From: Algoriphagus sp.
Lineage (GTDB): Bacteria > Bacteroidota > Bacteroidia > Cytophagales > Cyclobacteriaceae
DNA: 33,343 nt
NCBI GenBank assembly: GCA_021298245.1
Contig: JAJTDZ010000010.1
Span: 1-33,343 of the forward strand
Direction: 5' to 3'
The stretch's first letter is position 1. Each line of letters opens with the position of its first letter. Shown in pieces: positions 1-7,242 of the stretch. Both the position numbers and the translations under genes were made by a program. The notes beneath the pieces are model-generated. The model saw nothing but the letters and a program-made list of their open reading frames with translations. It made no database searches and was not told the origin of the DNA.

Positions 1-1042
1 GTTCTGGATTTAGAAGTTGAATAAGCATGGAAATTCCTCTTCCTAGATCTATGCCTACCTCAGATAAAATAGTTATAGCTCGCTGATCACCCGCCAAAGC
101 GGCTTCTACTACGAGCTCAGGTTCCAGGTCCCCTTTTCGCTCCAAGATCATCCTAGCCAAGATACTTTCTTTGTCAGTTTGAATTTGCTCTTTTGCCATT
201 CTAACTAGCGAAGTACCAGATGCCACGGCTTCTAGGCATCCTTTTTTACCACAGGTGCAACTCACCTCACTAGACTCTACCAAAGGGGAATGAGCAAACT
301 CTCCAGCAAAACCAGATGATCCTTGGTAAATTTTACCCTGAATAACAATTCCCAGTCCAATTCCCCAGCCAACAAAAATCCCCAATACATTTTTAGCTTC
401 TTTGCCCGCCCCAAATTTACATTCTGCAAGGGTCATGGCACGGGCATCGTTCTCTATGAAAACTTTTTTCTTCAACTTCTTTTCGAATTGCTCTACAAGG
501 CTTTGCTCCCCGAAGCGCAAATAGGTATAGTTTATGCCTGTGTAAGCGTCCAATAAGCCAGGCATAGAAAACCCAACTGCTATGATTTTTTCTGGGCTGA
601 ATGGGGAAGACCTGAGGTACTCCTCTACGGCATTGCAGATGGTATCGAAGGTTTTCTTTTCGTTATTCAGCGTAATCTTTTGAATTTTCTTCTCTTGGAC
701 TTGATTGTGCTGGCAATTGTAAAGGGCCATGGACATGGAATATTTTGAAATATCCACGGACAACACGTAAAAGGCATGAGAGGCTAAGGCATACAAATCT
801 GGTTTTCTTCCTCCCTGAGATGCAGCTCTACCTTGTTTGCTGACCTCTCCAGACTGGATCAAATCCGTAAGAAGACTTTGTACCGTTGGTAAGGAAATCC
901 CTATATCGCTACAAATCCCATTGGCTGTGGAAGCCCCCTTTTGGTAAAGGTGCCTGATAAGTTTGATTTTTTGGATATAGTTCTTTGCTTCAACTACTCC
1001 ATCTATTTTTGAAAGAACCTCTTGAGGATTGATCAGGTGCAT
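1..1042 (-). CDS. ROK family transcriptional regulator/sugar kinase, partial (C-terminus outside window)
   Basis: The reading frame starts at ATG 1042 (MHLINPQEVL) and stays open to the window edge, giving 347 residues of a family usually near 400. The N-terminal ~80 residues form a winged helix-turn-helix (KIKLIRHLYQKGASTANGI, then SLPTVQSLL), as in NagC/XylR/Mlc. The ROK kinase-like domain follows with the catalytic-type motif FIENDARA, the glycine-rich VLGIFVGWGIGLGIV and the zinc motif CTCGKKGCLE. The N-terminal phosphate loop (SVDISKYSMSMALY) lacks the usual DxGxT glycine, so it may be a sugar sensor rather than an active kinase; this is inference. It probably binds DNA and responds to a sugar or sugar phosphate. 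It is divergent from a cupin sugar-isomerase-like gene, a plausible target. Confidence 0.9.
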   Translation of the reverse strand, partial: MHLINPQEVLSKIDGVVEAKNYIQKIKLIRHLYQKGASTANGICSDIGISLPTVQSLLTDLIQSGEVSKQGRAASQGGRKPDLYALASHAFYVLSVDISKYSMSMALYNCQHNQVQEKKIQKITLNNEKKTFDTICNAVEEYLRSSPFSPEKIIAVGFSMPGLLDAYTGINYTYLRFGEQSLVEQFEKKLKKKVFIENDARAMTLAECKFGAGKEAKNVLGIFVGWGIGLGIVIQGKIYQGSSGFAGEFAHSPLVESSEVSCTCGKKGCLEAVASGTSLVRMAKEQIQTDKESILARMILERKGDLEPELVVEAALAGDQRAITILSEVGIDLGRGISMLIQLLNPE

Positions 1043-1249
1043 GCTGGGAATCTTGGTAGTAAAGGGTACAAAAGTCAGGAAAGTAGGCTATACTTTCATA
1101 AAAAATTTAAGGAATTAAGCTGAATTTCAGTAAATAAATTAAAAAAAATCACTCAGAAGTCAACCTTAAGAATTTTTTAGCTCACTAGGTCCAGTAACCT
1201 GTAGGGATTGCAATTCTATTTAGCCCTCAAACAAATAAATCAAAAATGC

Positions 1250-1257
1250 TACTTTTG
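1250..1257 (+). promoter_or_regulatory. Candidate -7 promoter element TACTTTTG of the cupin gene
   Basis: The octamer matches the Bacteroidota -7 consensus TAnnTTTG exactly. No TTG is seen at the usual 19-21 base distance upstream, so it is only half a promoter. If used, transcription would begin near 1263, after the first possible ATG at 1246, and translation would have to begin at 1273. Confidence 0.35.
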
Positions 1258-1272
1258 AAAAAAATATATAGA

Positions 1273-1797
1273 ATGAATCATGTTTTTGAACTTCATCCCC
1301 GCCTGAGCAAAACGGAGGTGGGGGAGTTAGTAGAAAAATTTTTAATTGACTCTGGATTCAACATTACCAAAATTGATTTTGATCGTCCTTGGGGAGGTTT
1401 TTTTGTTTTGGACGAGCAGCAACTCAAAAAATTTAAACATGCTTTTTTTGAGGAGGTGGTATTTTCTGAGCAGCAGCTTGAACAGAAGTTAAGCCCCAAA
1501 TTTCTGGTTGTTGCTCCAGGAGCTAGGCTATCGTGGCAATACCATTTTAGAAGAGCTGAATTGTGGACCTTGGTGGCTGGAGAGGCTGCCTTATGCAGGA
1601 GCATGGACGATAGTCAGGGACCCCTTGTACCCATGGAAACAGGAAAAATTATTTCTTTGGAGAAGGGGGAGCGTCACCGCCTGATAGGAACCTCCACCTG
1701 GGGAGTAGTAGCAGAGATATGGATGCACTCTGATGCCTCATTTCCATCGGATGAAACGGATATAGTCCGATTGGAAGACGATTATTCAAGAAAGTAA
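1273..1797 (+). CDS. Cupin protein, mannose-6-phosphate isomerase type II-like
   Basis: This is a 174-residue single-domain cupin. It contains the type II phosphomannose isomerase signatures RPWGG near the start, then PGARLSWQYHFRRAELW (metal-type His and Glu) and the second cupin box EKGERHRLIG, ending in SDETDIVRLEDDY, typical of sugar-phosphate isomerase cupins. It may interconvert hexose or heptose phosphates in nucleotide-sugar or polysaccharide precursor supply; the substrate cannot be read from the sequence. An in-frame ATG at 1246 exists, but it overlaps a promoter-like TACTTTTG, and the protein from 1273 (MNHVFELHPRL) begins where cupin-like sequence begins. No Shine-Dalgarno is visible. 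It is divergent from the ROK regulator across about 230 bases. Confidence 0.75.
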   Translation: MNHVFELHPRLSKTEVGELVEKFLIDSGFNITKIDFDRPWGGFFVLDEQQLKKFKHAFFEEVVFSEQQLEQKLSPKFLVVAPGARLSWQYHFRRAELWTLVAGEAALCRSMDDSQGPLVPMETGKIISLEKGERHRLIGTSTWGVVAEIWMHSDASFPSDETDIVRLEDDYSRK

Positions 1798-1884
1798 AAA
1801 ACCAATAATTGCTCCTTAAATTCTTTTTAAGCAGGTAACCTTAAAAAGATAGTTCAGTTTTGCCTTGGTGAAAGTAGGTCCTAA

Positions 1885-2052
1885 TTATTCTTTCAGGGCA
1901 TCTATTTTTTTTGCCAGCTCTTCCGCTTCTGCCATAAGCTTGTCCGCTGCAGTTCTATTGGAATGAGAAAGCTTGTAGGCTTCAGCCATCATTTTGGCAT
2001 AGCTTTCTTGTAGTTTTTCCTTTTCTGTTTTCTTTTTAAATAATCCAAACAT
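1885..2052 (-). CDS. Lacal_2735 family small protein
   Basis: This is a 55-residue ORF (MFGLFKKKTEKEKLQ ... AKKIDALKE). The N-terminus has a short hydrophobic patch followed by a lysine cluster, and the rest is a charged amphipathic helix (KLQESYAKMMAEAYKLSHSNR) with possible coiled-coil character. The MFGLFKK start and overall pattern match the small Bacteroidota family called Lacal_2735 (recognised from memory). The function of that family is unknown. It lies 40 bases downstream of the MORN-repeat gene on the same strand and could be co-transcribed. The ATG start is unambiguous because no other Met lies upstream in frame. Confidence 0.7.
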   Translation of the reverse strand: MFGLFKKKTEKEKLQESYAKMMAEAYKLSHSNRTAADKLMAEAEELAKKIDALKE

Positions 2053-2092
2053 GAGTTGAGTTTATTGGATAACAGCCAAGGAACTGGATTGT

Positions 2093-3664
2093 TTACCTCA
2101 AAAGAGGGCTTGAGTTTTCCTTAGGATTTACAATTTCGTCTGCTTTAAATTGGATAAGATCTTCTAACCTTCCAGCAGAATTATAAAATTTCCAGGAGCC
2201 TTCTCTTTTCCCTTCTTTCATCAACCCTTCCGAGGCCTTTTTTCCAGATTCGTGGTAAAAAATCCAAATTCCCTCAGCTTTTCCAGAGACATAGGTACCT
2301 TCTGATTCTTTGGCTCCAGTCAGGTAGTAGGTGATCCGAGTCCCATTACCATTTTTCAAAGTCCCTTTGTCTAAGGTAGATTTTCCGTCTTCTGTACTCA
2401 ACTCACTGACATTCATTAGCCTGCCATTGTCCCAAAATTCTTCCTGCATCAATTGCTTGTTGTCATAAAAAAGTCCCCATATCCCATTTTCAAACCCCAC
2501 ATTGTATGCCCCAACAGATTTTAATTGCCCACCATCGTAATAATATACCCATTGTCCGTTTTCCATGCCTAAGGTATACTCACCTTCCGCAACTAGAATT
2601 CCAATTTTATTGAAGTATTTCCATAGGCCAGTCTTCAGGTCATTTCTGTACTCTCCTATGGCATAGAGCTGCCCATCGGGGTAGAAATTTTTCCAAAGGC
2701 CAGTTTTGGCTCCTCCATCGTAAGCTCCTTGCACAGACAACTTGCCGGTACTGTGGTATTCCACATAGGGTCCAGAAGGCACTCCCAAGACATAGGTTTT
2801 GCGCTTGGATAGCGATTTATTGGGAAAATATTCTTCCCAATCTCCTACCGCGATGTTATGTTTGTAACGCTCCACCCTCGCCAATCTTCCCGTTTCGTAA
2901 TAGTATTTCCACTCTCCTTCACGATTTCCGGTGCTGTCGTAGTATTCTTCCGAGGCTAACATCTTAGTACCAGGAAAATAACTCTTCCATTCGCCTACTT
3001 TTTCACCTTGCTGGTAAGTACCTGAGGTAAGGAGATAATTTGGATAGGAATAGGTTTTAAATGCTCCATCAAATTGGCCCTTGATGGTATGGGCTTCGGT
3101 CACCACATTGCCTTCTCGATCGTATTCTAAATAAGAGCCCTCACGAAGCCCATCCACATAAAATTCTCGAATGGCAAGCTGCCCTTCTTCAAAATAAGTA
3201 GCCCATTGGCCTTGTTTTTTACCTTTTCCGTACTGCCCTTCTAGTTTAACTTGTTCTGGATCAATGTAGGGCGCATTGGGGTCAGTCCCGTAATATTCCA
3301 GGTATTTTCCTACCAAGATGCTGTCTTGAAAAATCATCTCTTTGACAAGCGATCCATAGGAATCGTAAAAAGTCGCCGGACCAAAAAGTTTACCCCTGCG
3401 GTAATCGGCCCTTTCTTTAGGCCTACCATTGCTGTGAAAACTGGTCCATTGTCCATCTCTAAACCCTTGGCTGAAAGTGCCTTCTGTAAGCAAGGTGTTG
3501 GTTTTTACATCGTAGTATTTCCATAGTCCTGTTTGAAGAGAGTTGTCTAAAACCCCGCTGCCTACTATGGTAGAATCTGCATTATAGACCACCACGAGTT
3601 TAGGGGTTTGAGAAAAAATTGAAAAATGAAAGAGAGAAAATACTGCAATAAGCAAATGCTTCAT
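2093..3664 (-). CDS. Secreted MORN-repeat protein (YwqK-like)
   Basis: The 523-residue protein begins with a signal peptide (MKHLLIAVFSLFHFSIFSQ) with cleavage expected after SQ, so it is periplasmic or outer-membrane exposed. The remainder is about 18 units of 22-27 residues of the MORN_2/YwqK type, each with a G-x-W-x-x-[YF] core (GLWKYY, GQWTSF, GEWKSYF, GDWEEYF, GIWIFYH, GSWKFYN) followed by a G-[RKQ]-L turn. Such repeats fold into an extended beta-hairpin ladder. Databases often label the family 'toxin-antitoxin system YwqK family antitoxin', but no toxin partner lies nearby and that label should not be taken as function. A repeat near the C-terminus is degenerate (NGTRITYY). Confidence 0.88.
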   Translation of the reverse strand: MKHLLIAVFSLFHFSIFSQTPKLVVVYNADSTIVGSGVLDNSLQTGLWKYYDVKTNTLLTEGTFSQGFRDGQWTSFHSNGRPKERADYRRGKLFGPATFYDSYGSLVKEMIFQDSILVGKYLEYYGTDPNAPYIDPEQVKLEGQYGKGKKQGQWATYFEEGQLAIREFYVDGLREGSYLEYDREGNVVTEAHTIKGQFDGAFKTYSYPNYLLTSGTYQQGEKVGEWKSYFPGTKMLASEEYYDSTGNREGEWKYYYETGRLARVERYKHNIAVGDWEEYFPNKSLSKRKTYVLGVPSGPYVEYHSTGKLSVQGAYDGGAKTGLWKNFYPDGQLYAIGEYRNDLKTGLWKYFNKIGILVAEGEYTLGMENGQWVYYYDGGQLKSVGAYNVGFENGIWGLFYDNKQLMQEEFWDNGRLMNVSELSTEDGKSTLDKGTLKNGNGTRITYYLTGAKESEGTYVSGKAEGIWIFYHESGKKASEGLMKEGKREGSWKFYNSAGRLEDLIQFKADEIVNPKENSSPLLR

Positions 3665-3728
3665 GATTGAGCGAGTTCTTGTCGGTTTGGCGGGTAGAAA
3701 ACTAACGTGGAAAATAGCTGCTTTATTC

Positions 3729-3742
3729 TTCCTACGTAGGAA
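3729..3742. promoter_or_regulatory. Perfect 14-bp palindrome, candidate operator
   Basis: TTCCTACGTAGGAA is a perfect inverted repeat without spacer, in the 109-base gap upstream of the MORN-repeat gene (start 65 bases away). A near-consensus -7 element (TAGTTTTC on the minus strand) lies between it and the gene. It is not followed by a T-run on either strand, which argues against a terminator. A repressor or activator site is inference. Confidence 0.3.
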
Positions 3743-3773
3743 ATGCTTTCTTGTTTAAAAATAATCGAAATAC

Positions 3774-4343
3774 TTAACTTTTATCCTGAGGAGTGGACTT
3801 TAGCGCCAGGATTTTTTTGATTTCCTGATTTATACAGGAAAAGATCACTTTTTTACTTCCTTCCAACTCCAATTTTTTTATCCAGAGTTGATACTTTGCC
3901 TTGCTTAAAAGAAGTTCAGTCACTTCTCGCGTAGTTTTATGTTGAAGCACCTGTTCGGGCAACTCCCATGGTTGTTCGGTAAGGCCAAAAGCAAATCCAT
4001 CGTGTAAAAAATGAGCTGCAGGTAGTCGGATGTTTTTACCAAAAAATGCGCAGATAAACATGCCTTGTCCAAACCAATTGATCACTCGGATGTTGGCTCC
4101 TGAGTCCAAATCAAAATTTCTGATCAAGTCTAATACCAAGTAAGGGGCTCCCAAAAGGTTACTTCCTTTAGAAATCTTTTTACCCCTGGAATCTGGGAAA
4201 AATTCCCTCAGCAATTCATTTGGAAAGCTATTTCCTAAATCTTCAAAAAGTTCGAGAAAACTGGCCTTAAGGAGGTTTTGCTTTTGCAAAAGCTCACTAT
4301 CCAACCACAATTTCAGGTCAATTTGATCAAATTCATCACCCAT
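3774..4343 (-). CDS. Conserved-looking protein of unknown function, coupled to fabH
   Basis: I do not recognise this 189-residue protein. It has no signal peptide or membrane segment. The N-terminal half is acidic and helical (MGDEFDQIDLKLWLDSELLQ). The middle has a possible beta region with glycines (NIRVINWFGQGMFICAFFGKNIRLPAAHFLHDGFAFG), and the C-terminus is lysine-rich. The ATG follows the fabH stop codon after one base, so the two are very probably co-transcribed and translationally coupled. That makes a role linked to fatty-acid or lipid metabolism possible but unproven. Codon use resembles its neighbours. It is expected to be cytoplasmic. Confidence 0.8.
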   Translation of the reverse strand: MGDEFDQIDLKLWLDSELLQKQNLLKASFLELFEDLGNSFPNELLREFFPDSRGKKISKGSNLLGAPYLVLDLIRNFDLDSGANIRVINWFGQGMFICAFFGKNIRLPAAHFLHDGFAFGLTEQPWELPEQVLQHKTTREVTELLLSKAKYQLWIKKLELEGSKKVIFSCINQEIKKILALKSTPQDKS

Positions 4344-4344
4344 C

Positions 4345-5343
4345 TTACCACCTCAATAAGGCTGAGGCCCACGCGAATCCTGATCCAAAAGCTGCCAAAC
4401 ATACCAAATCTCCCTCCTTTAATTTTCCTTGTTCCCAAGCCTGAGATAAGGCTATAGGAATGGTGGCAGCCGTGGTATTTCCTAAATGCATGATGTTATT
4501 GAATACTTTGTGGTCTGGCAATTCTAGCTTCTGCTGTACGTATTGGCTAATCCGTAAATTGGCTTGATGTGGAACCAACAAATCAATTTCCTCTTTTTGA
4601 ATCCCGTTGAAAGCCAATGCTTCTTGAATGACTTCCATAAATCGAACTACGGCATGCTTAAACACCGCATTTCCATTCATTTTTAAGAAGAAATCCCCTC
4701 GATCAATCAATTCTTTGGAAATTCTTACTTTACCGCTTGAGCTTGGAGCTATGCAATACAATTCTTCTGCATGAGCTCCTTCGGCATGCAAGTGGGTACT
4801 CAAAATTCCAAGCGCTGCATCTTCAGATCTTCCTAGCACCACAGCCCCAGCACCATCTGCAAAAATGACCGCGCTAGACCTGCCCTCATCGCTTTTATCT
4901 AAAGCGGAGGATTGGATTTCAGCACCGACCACTAGAATTTTTGAATACATGCCTGTTTTGATAAATTGATCGGCAATGGAAAGGGAATAAATAAACCCTG
5001 AGCAGGCATTTCTTACGTCCAATGCCCCTACGGTACCCATGCCGAGTTCCCGCTGCAGCAAAACCCCATTTCCGGGTAAAAAATAATCGGGAGTGATGGT
5101 TGCAAAAATTATAAACTCTATTTCCTCTAGCCCCACCCCAGCCCTACTCATGGCGAGTTTACTTGCTTTGGCAGCCATATTGGTTACCGTATCCACTCCA
5201 GGAGTGTACCACCTGCGTTCCTGTATGCCTGTTCGCTCTACAATCCATTCATTGGAAGTGTTCATGAGCTGAGAAAGCTCTTCGTTGGTCACGATACGCT
5301 CCGGCACGTAATGGCCAGCACCAAGAATTCTTGATTTAAACAT
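4345..5343 (-). CDS. fabH: Beta-ketoacyl-ACP synthase III (FabH)
   Basis: The enzyme condenses an acyl-CoA primer with malonyl-ACP to start fatty-acid synthesis in the cytoplasm. The thiolase-fold catalytic triad is complete: Cys114 in NACSGFIY, His259 in VPHQANLRI and Asn289 in LGNTTAA. The oxyanion/closing motif GSGFAWAS is at the C-terminus. The protein is 332 residues, normal for the family. A longer in-frame start exists at 5409, but its extra 22 residues (MPPSSDIVEV...) are not FabH-like; the protein proper begins MFKSRILGAGHYVPER at 5343. The gene stands apart from rpmF/plsX, its neighbours in many bacteria. An unknown gene follows one base after the stop. Confidence 0.93.
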   Translation of the reverse strand: MFKSRILGAGHYVPERIVTNEELSQLMNTSNEWIVERTGIQERRWYTPGVDTVTNMAAKASKLAMSRAGVGLEEIEFIIFATITPDYFLPGNGVLLQRELGMGTVGALDVRNACSGFIYSLSIADQFIKTGMYSKILVVGAEIQSSALDKSDEGRSSAVIFADGAGAVVLGRSEDAALGILSTHLHAEGAHAEELYCIAPSSSGKVRISKELIDRGDFFLKMNGNAVFKHAVVRFMEVIQEALAFNGIQKEEIDLLVPHQANLRISQYVQQKLELPDHKVFNNIMHLGNTTAATIPIALSQAWEQGKLKEGDLVCLAAFGSGFAWASALLRW

Positions 5344-5440
5344 GGAATTTAGCTTATAGATGAAAGAGGGTGTGGGTAAAACCTCGACAATATCGGAACT
5401 TGGTGGCAATCCAACAACTCTTACTTAAAGCCTCTGGGTC

Positions 5441-6139
5441 TCAACCAAAGAGCGTGTAGTTGCCAAATTGGTCCATAGGAGAGGTTCGCCTAAGAATACT
5501 TTGGGTATCGTTTTGGACTGAATTGACAAGGGGAGATACGGTATAGCTCTGCATTAAGTCAGAAGGGTAGGGTTGGAGCATGGCCAAGAGTTCTTCCTCT
5601 GAGCTGTAGGTATCCAGCCATTTTTTTTCTTGGTTTCTAGGTAAAATAACGGGCATTCGGTCATGGACTTCGTTCACCTGTTCGTTGGGACTGGTAGTTA
5701 GGATTAAAAAAGTATGTTGTGATTCACCTGAAACCGTTTCATACTCCTCCCAGATCCCAGCAAAAGCAAAGCATTCTTCATCCCTAAGGGTAAAGCGATA
5801 GGGTATTTTGGTTTTTTTTCCCAATTTTTTCCACTCAAAAAAGCCATCTGCGGGAATCAAACATCTCCTTTTTTGAAAAGAGGATTTAAAAGTCACTTTC
5901 TCGTGCACAGATTCAGCTCTGGCGTTGATTAATTTGGGAGAAACGGGTTTGTTTTGACCAAAATCAGGAGTAATTCCCCAATAAAAAAAGGAAAATCCTT
6001 TGGGACTGTCCGAGGTAATGACCGGTACCAGTTGGGTGGGCGCAATGTTGTACCTGGGATGAAAATCTACCAGCATTTCTGCTTGAAAACGCTCTTCAAG
6101 TTCTATTTTCGTTTTATTGAGGGAATACCTTCCGCACAT
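5441..6139 (-). CDS. yedK: SOS response-associated peptidase / abasic-site crosslink protein (SRAP, YedK/HMCES)
   Basis: The 232-residue protein starts MCGRYSL. After removal of Met the Cys2 thiol is the residue that in YedK/HMCES forms a thiazolidine crosslink with abasic sites in single-stranded DNA. The family signature residues are present: Asn72, Arg74 and Glu76 in INARAES, Glu102 in GFFEWK and His159 in NEVHDRMP. The protein shields abasic sites at replication forks. It lies 30 bases after the YheT hydrolase gene on the same strand and 97 bases before fabH. No LexA-like site is apparent upstream. Confidence 0.93.
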   Translation of the reverse strand: MCGRYSLNKTKIELEERFQAEMLVDFHPRYNIAPTQLVPVITSDSPKGFSFFYWGITPDFGQNKPVSPKLINARAESVHEKVTFKSSFQKRRCLIPADGFFEWKKLGKKTKIPYRFTLRDEECFAFAGIWEEYETVSGESQHTFLILTTSPNEQVNEVHDRMPVILPRNQEKKWLDTYSSEEELLAMLQPYPSDLMQSYTVSPLVNSVQNDTQSILRRTSPMDQFGNYTLFG

Positions 6140-6169
6140 GATCTAGGAGTTCAAGATTTTGTTGGGAAG

Positions 6170-7129
6170 TTAGCGATCCTGAAGTATAAATTCAATTGCG
6201 GCAGCTTCTGAATAGTAGCAAGTCCCATTTTTTGAGGAAGCAAATCCCACGTGTCCGCCTTGGTCTGGAAATTCAAAATGTACCACATCCAATTCCTTAG
6301 CCAATCGGTAGGGGTAGCAGGACTCACTCAGGAAGGGATCGTTTTTTGCATTTAAAATCAGAACTGGAATTTCAATTTGGGGCAAGAATTGTAGGGAAGA
6401 GTTAGTTTGGTAGTATTCTTCTGCATCGCGATACCCGTGCATGGGACCTGTAAATTCATTGTCAAAATCCCGAAGCTTTCGGATCCGATTAAATTTTCCC
6501 AAGTCCAATTCATTGGGAAAAAGCTGAGCTTTTCTTTCTATTTTTTCTCTCAGGGTTTTAAGAAATAATTTAGCATACACTTCATTGATTCCCGTAGAGA
6601 TTTTATCGCAAGAGCTTCCCAAATCAAGGGGTACGGACACGGCTACTCCTTTTTTAAGCTTGGTCAAGGTATTTTTTTTCTCACCCAAGTATTTTAAGGT
6701 AAGGTTTCCTCCTAGGCTGAAGCCAATCAAATAGATTTCATCGTAATTTTTGGAGGCATGTGCCACGACCGCATCTAGATCGTACGTAGCACCACTGTGG
6801 TAAAAAATTACTTTGCGATTTAACGCTTTTCCACATCCTCGGTAGTTCCAGGCAAGCACATCAAATCCATGACCTAACATTTCCTTGCACATGCCTAAGA
6901 TGTAGGACCTTCTGCTGTTGCCCTCCAAGCCGTGGCTAATGATGACTAATTTTTTACTGTCTTGACGGTACCAATCCAGTTCTAAAAAATCCCCATCGCT
7001 TGTTTCTAATTGCTCTTCTATGGGGTGATTTAAGCTTACCTGACGGAATAGAGGAGGGTAAATTGTTTCTAGGTGTCTGTTAAAGAGCCATTTAGGTCTT
7101 TTGTAGGCGGATCTTTCGCGTAGGGGCAT
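6170..7129 (-). CDS. yheT: Alpha/beta-fold hydrolase, YheT family
   Basis: The 319-residue hydrolase is of the UPF0017/YheT type (related to eukaryotic ABHD1/2/3). The oxyanion segment is SHGLEGNSRRSYI, the nucleophile elbow GFSLGGN carries Ser138, the acid is Asp264 in NAKNDPFL, and the base is His293 in QGGHVGF, so the triad is complete. The N-terminal RPKWLFNRHLETIYP is characteristic of the family. There is no signal peptide, so it is cytoplasmic; the substrate is not known, with esters or lipids likely. The next gene downstream (SRAP) follows after 30 bases. It diverges from the pyruvate dehydrogenase E2 gene. Confidence 0.88.
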   Translation of the reverse strand: MPLRERSAYKRPKWLFNRHLETIYPPLFRQVSLNHPIEEQLETSDGDFLELDWYRQDSKKLVIISHGLEGNSRRSYILGMCKEMLGHGFDVLAWNYRGCGKALNRKVIFYHSGATYDLDAVVAHASKNYDEIYLIGFSLGGNLTLKYLGEKKNTLTKLKKGVAVSVPLDLGSSCDKISTGINEVYAKLFLKTLREKIERKAQLFPNELDLGKFNRIRKLRDFDNEFTGPMHGYRDAEEYYQTNSSLQFLPQIEIPVLILNAKNDPFLSESCYPYRLAKELDVVHFEFPDQGGHVGFASSKNGTCYYSEAAAIEFILQDR

Positions 7130-7173
7130 GGGAAGTATTGGCCAAAAACCGAGTGGAAAATACAGGATATAAA

Positions 7174-7205
7174 TTTGAATAAAGCGTTTTTAAAAACTAT
7201 TTTTG
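7174..7205 (+). promoter_or_regulatory. Bacteroidota-type promoter of the E2 gene
   Basis: TTTG (7174-7177) and TATTTTTG (7198-7205) are separated by 20 bases, matching the Bacteroidota consensus TTTG-N19/21-TAnnTTTG. Transcription would start near 7211, leaving a leader of about 30 bases before ATG 7243. A second exact TAnnTTTG (TAAATTTG, 7170-7177) overlaps the -33 element. Confidence 0.6.
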
Positions 7206-7242
7206 AGCACTTTTATAAAAAACTACAAGCGCTAATTAGAAA

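Noticed and set aside
323..556. 77-residue plus-strand ORF
   Set aside because: It lies antisense inside the ROK gene, which has full family motifs; no protein-like features.
2093..3664. Regularly spaced similar units that could suggest a CRISPR or satellite array
   Set aside because: They are diverged protein repeats (MORN_2) inside an open reading frame; no identical DNA repeats with spacers.
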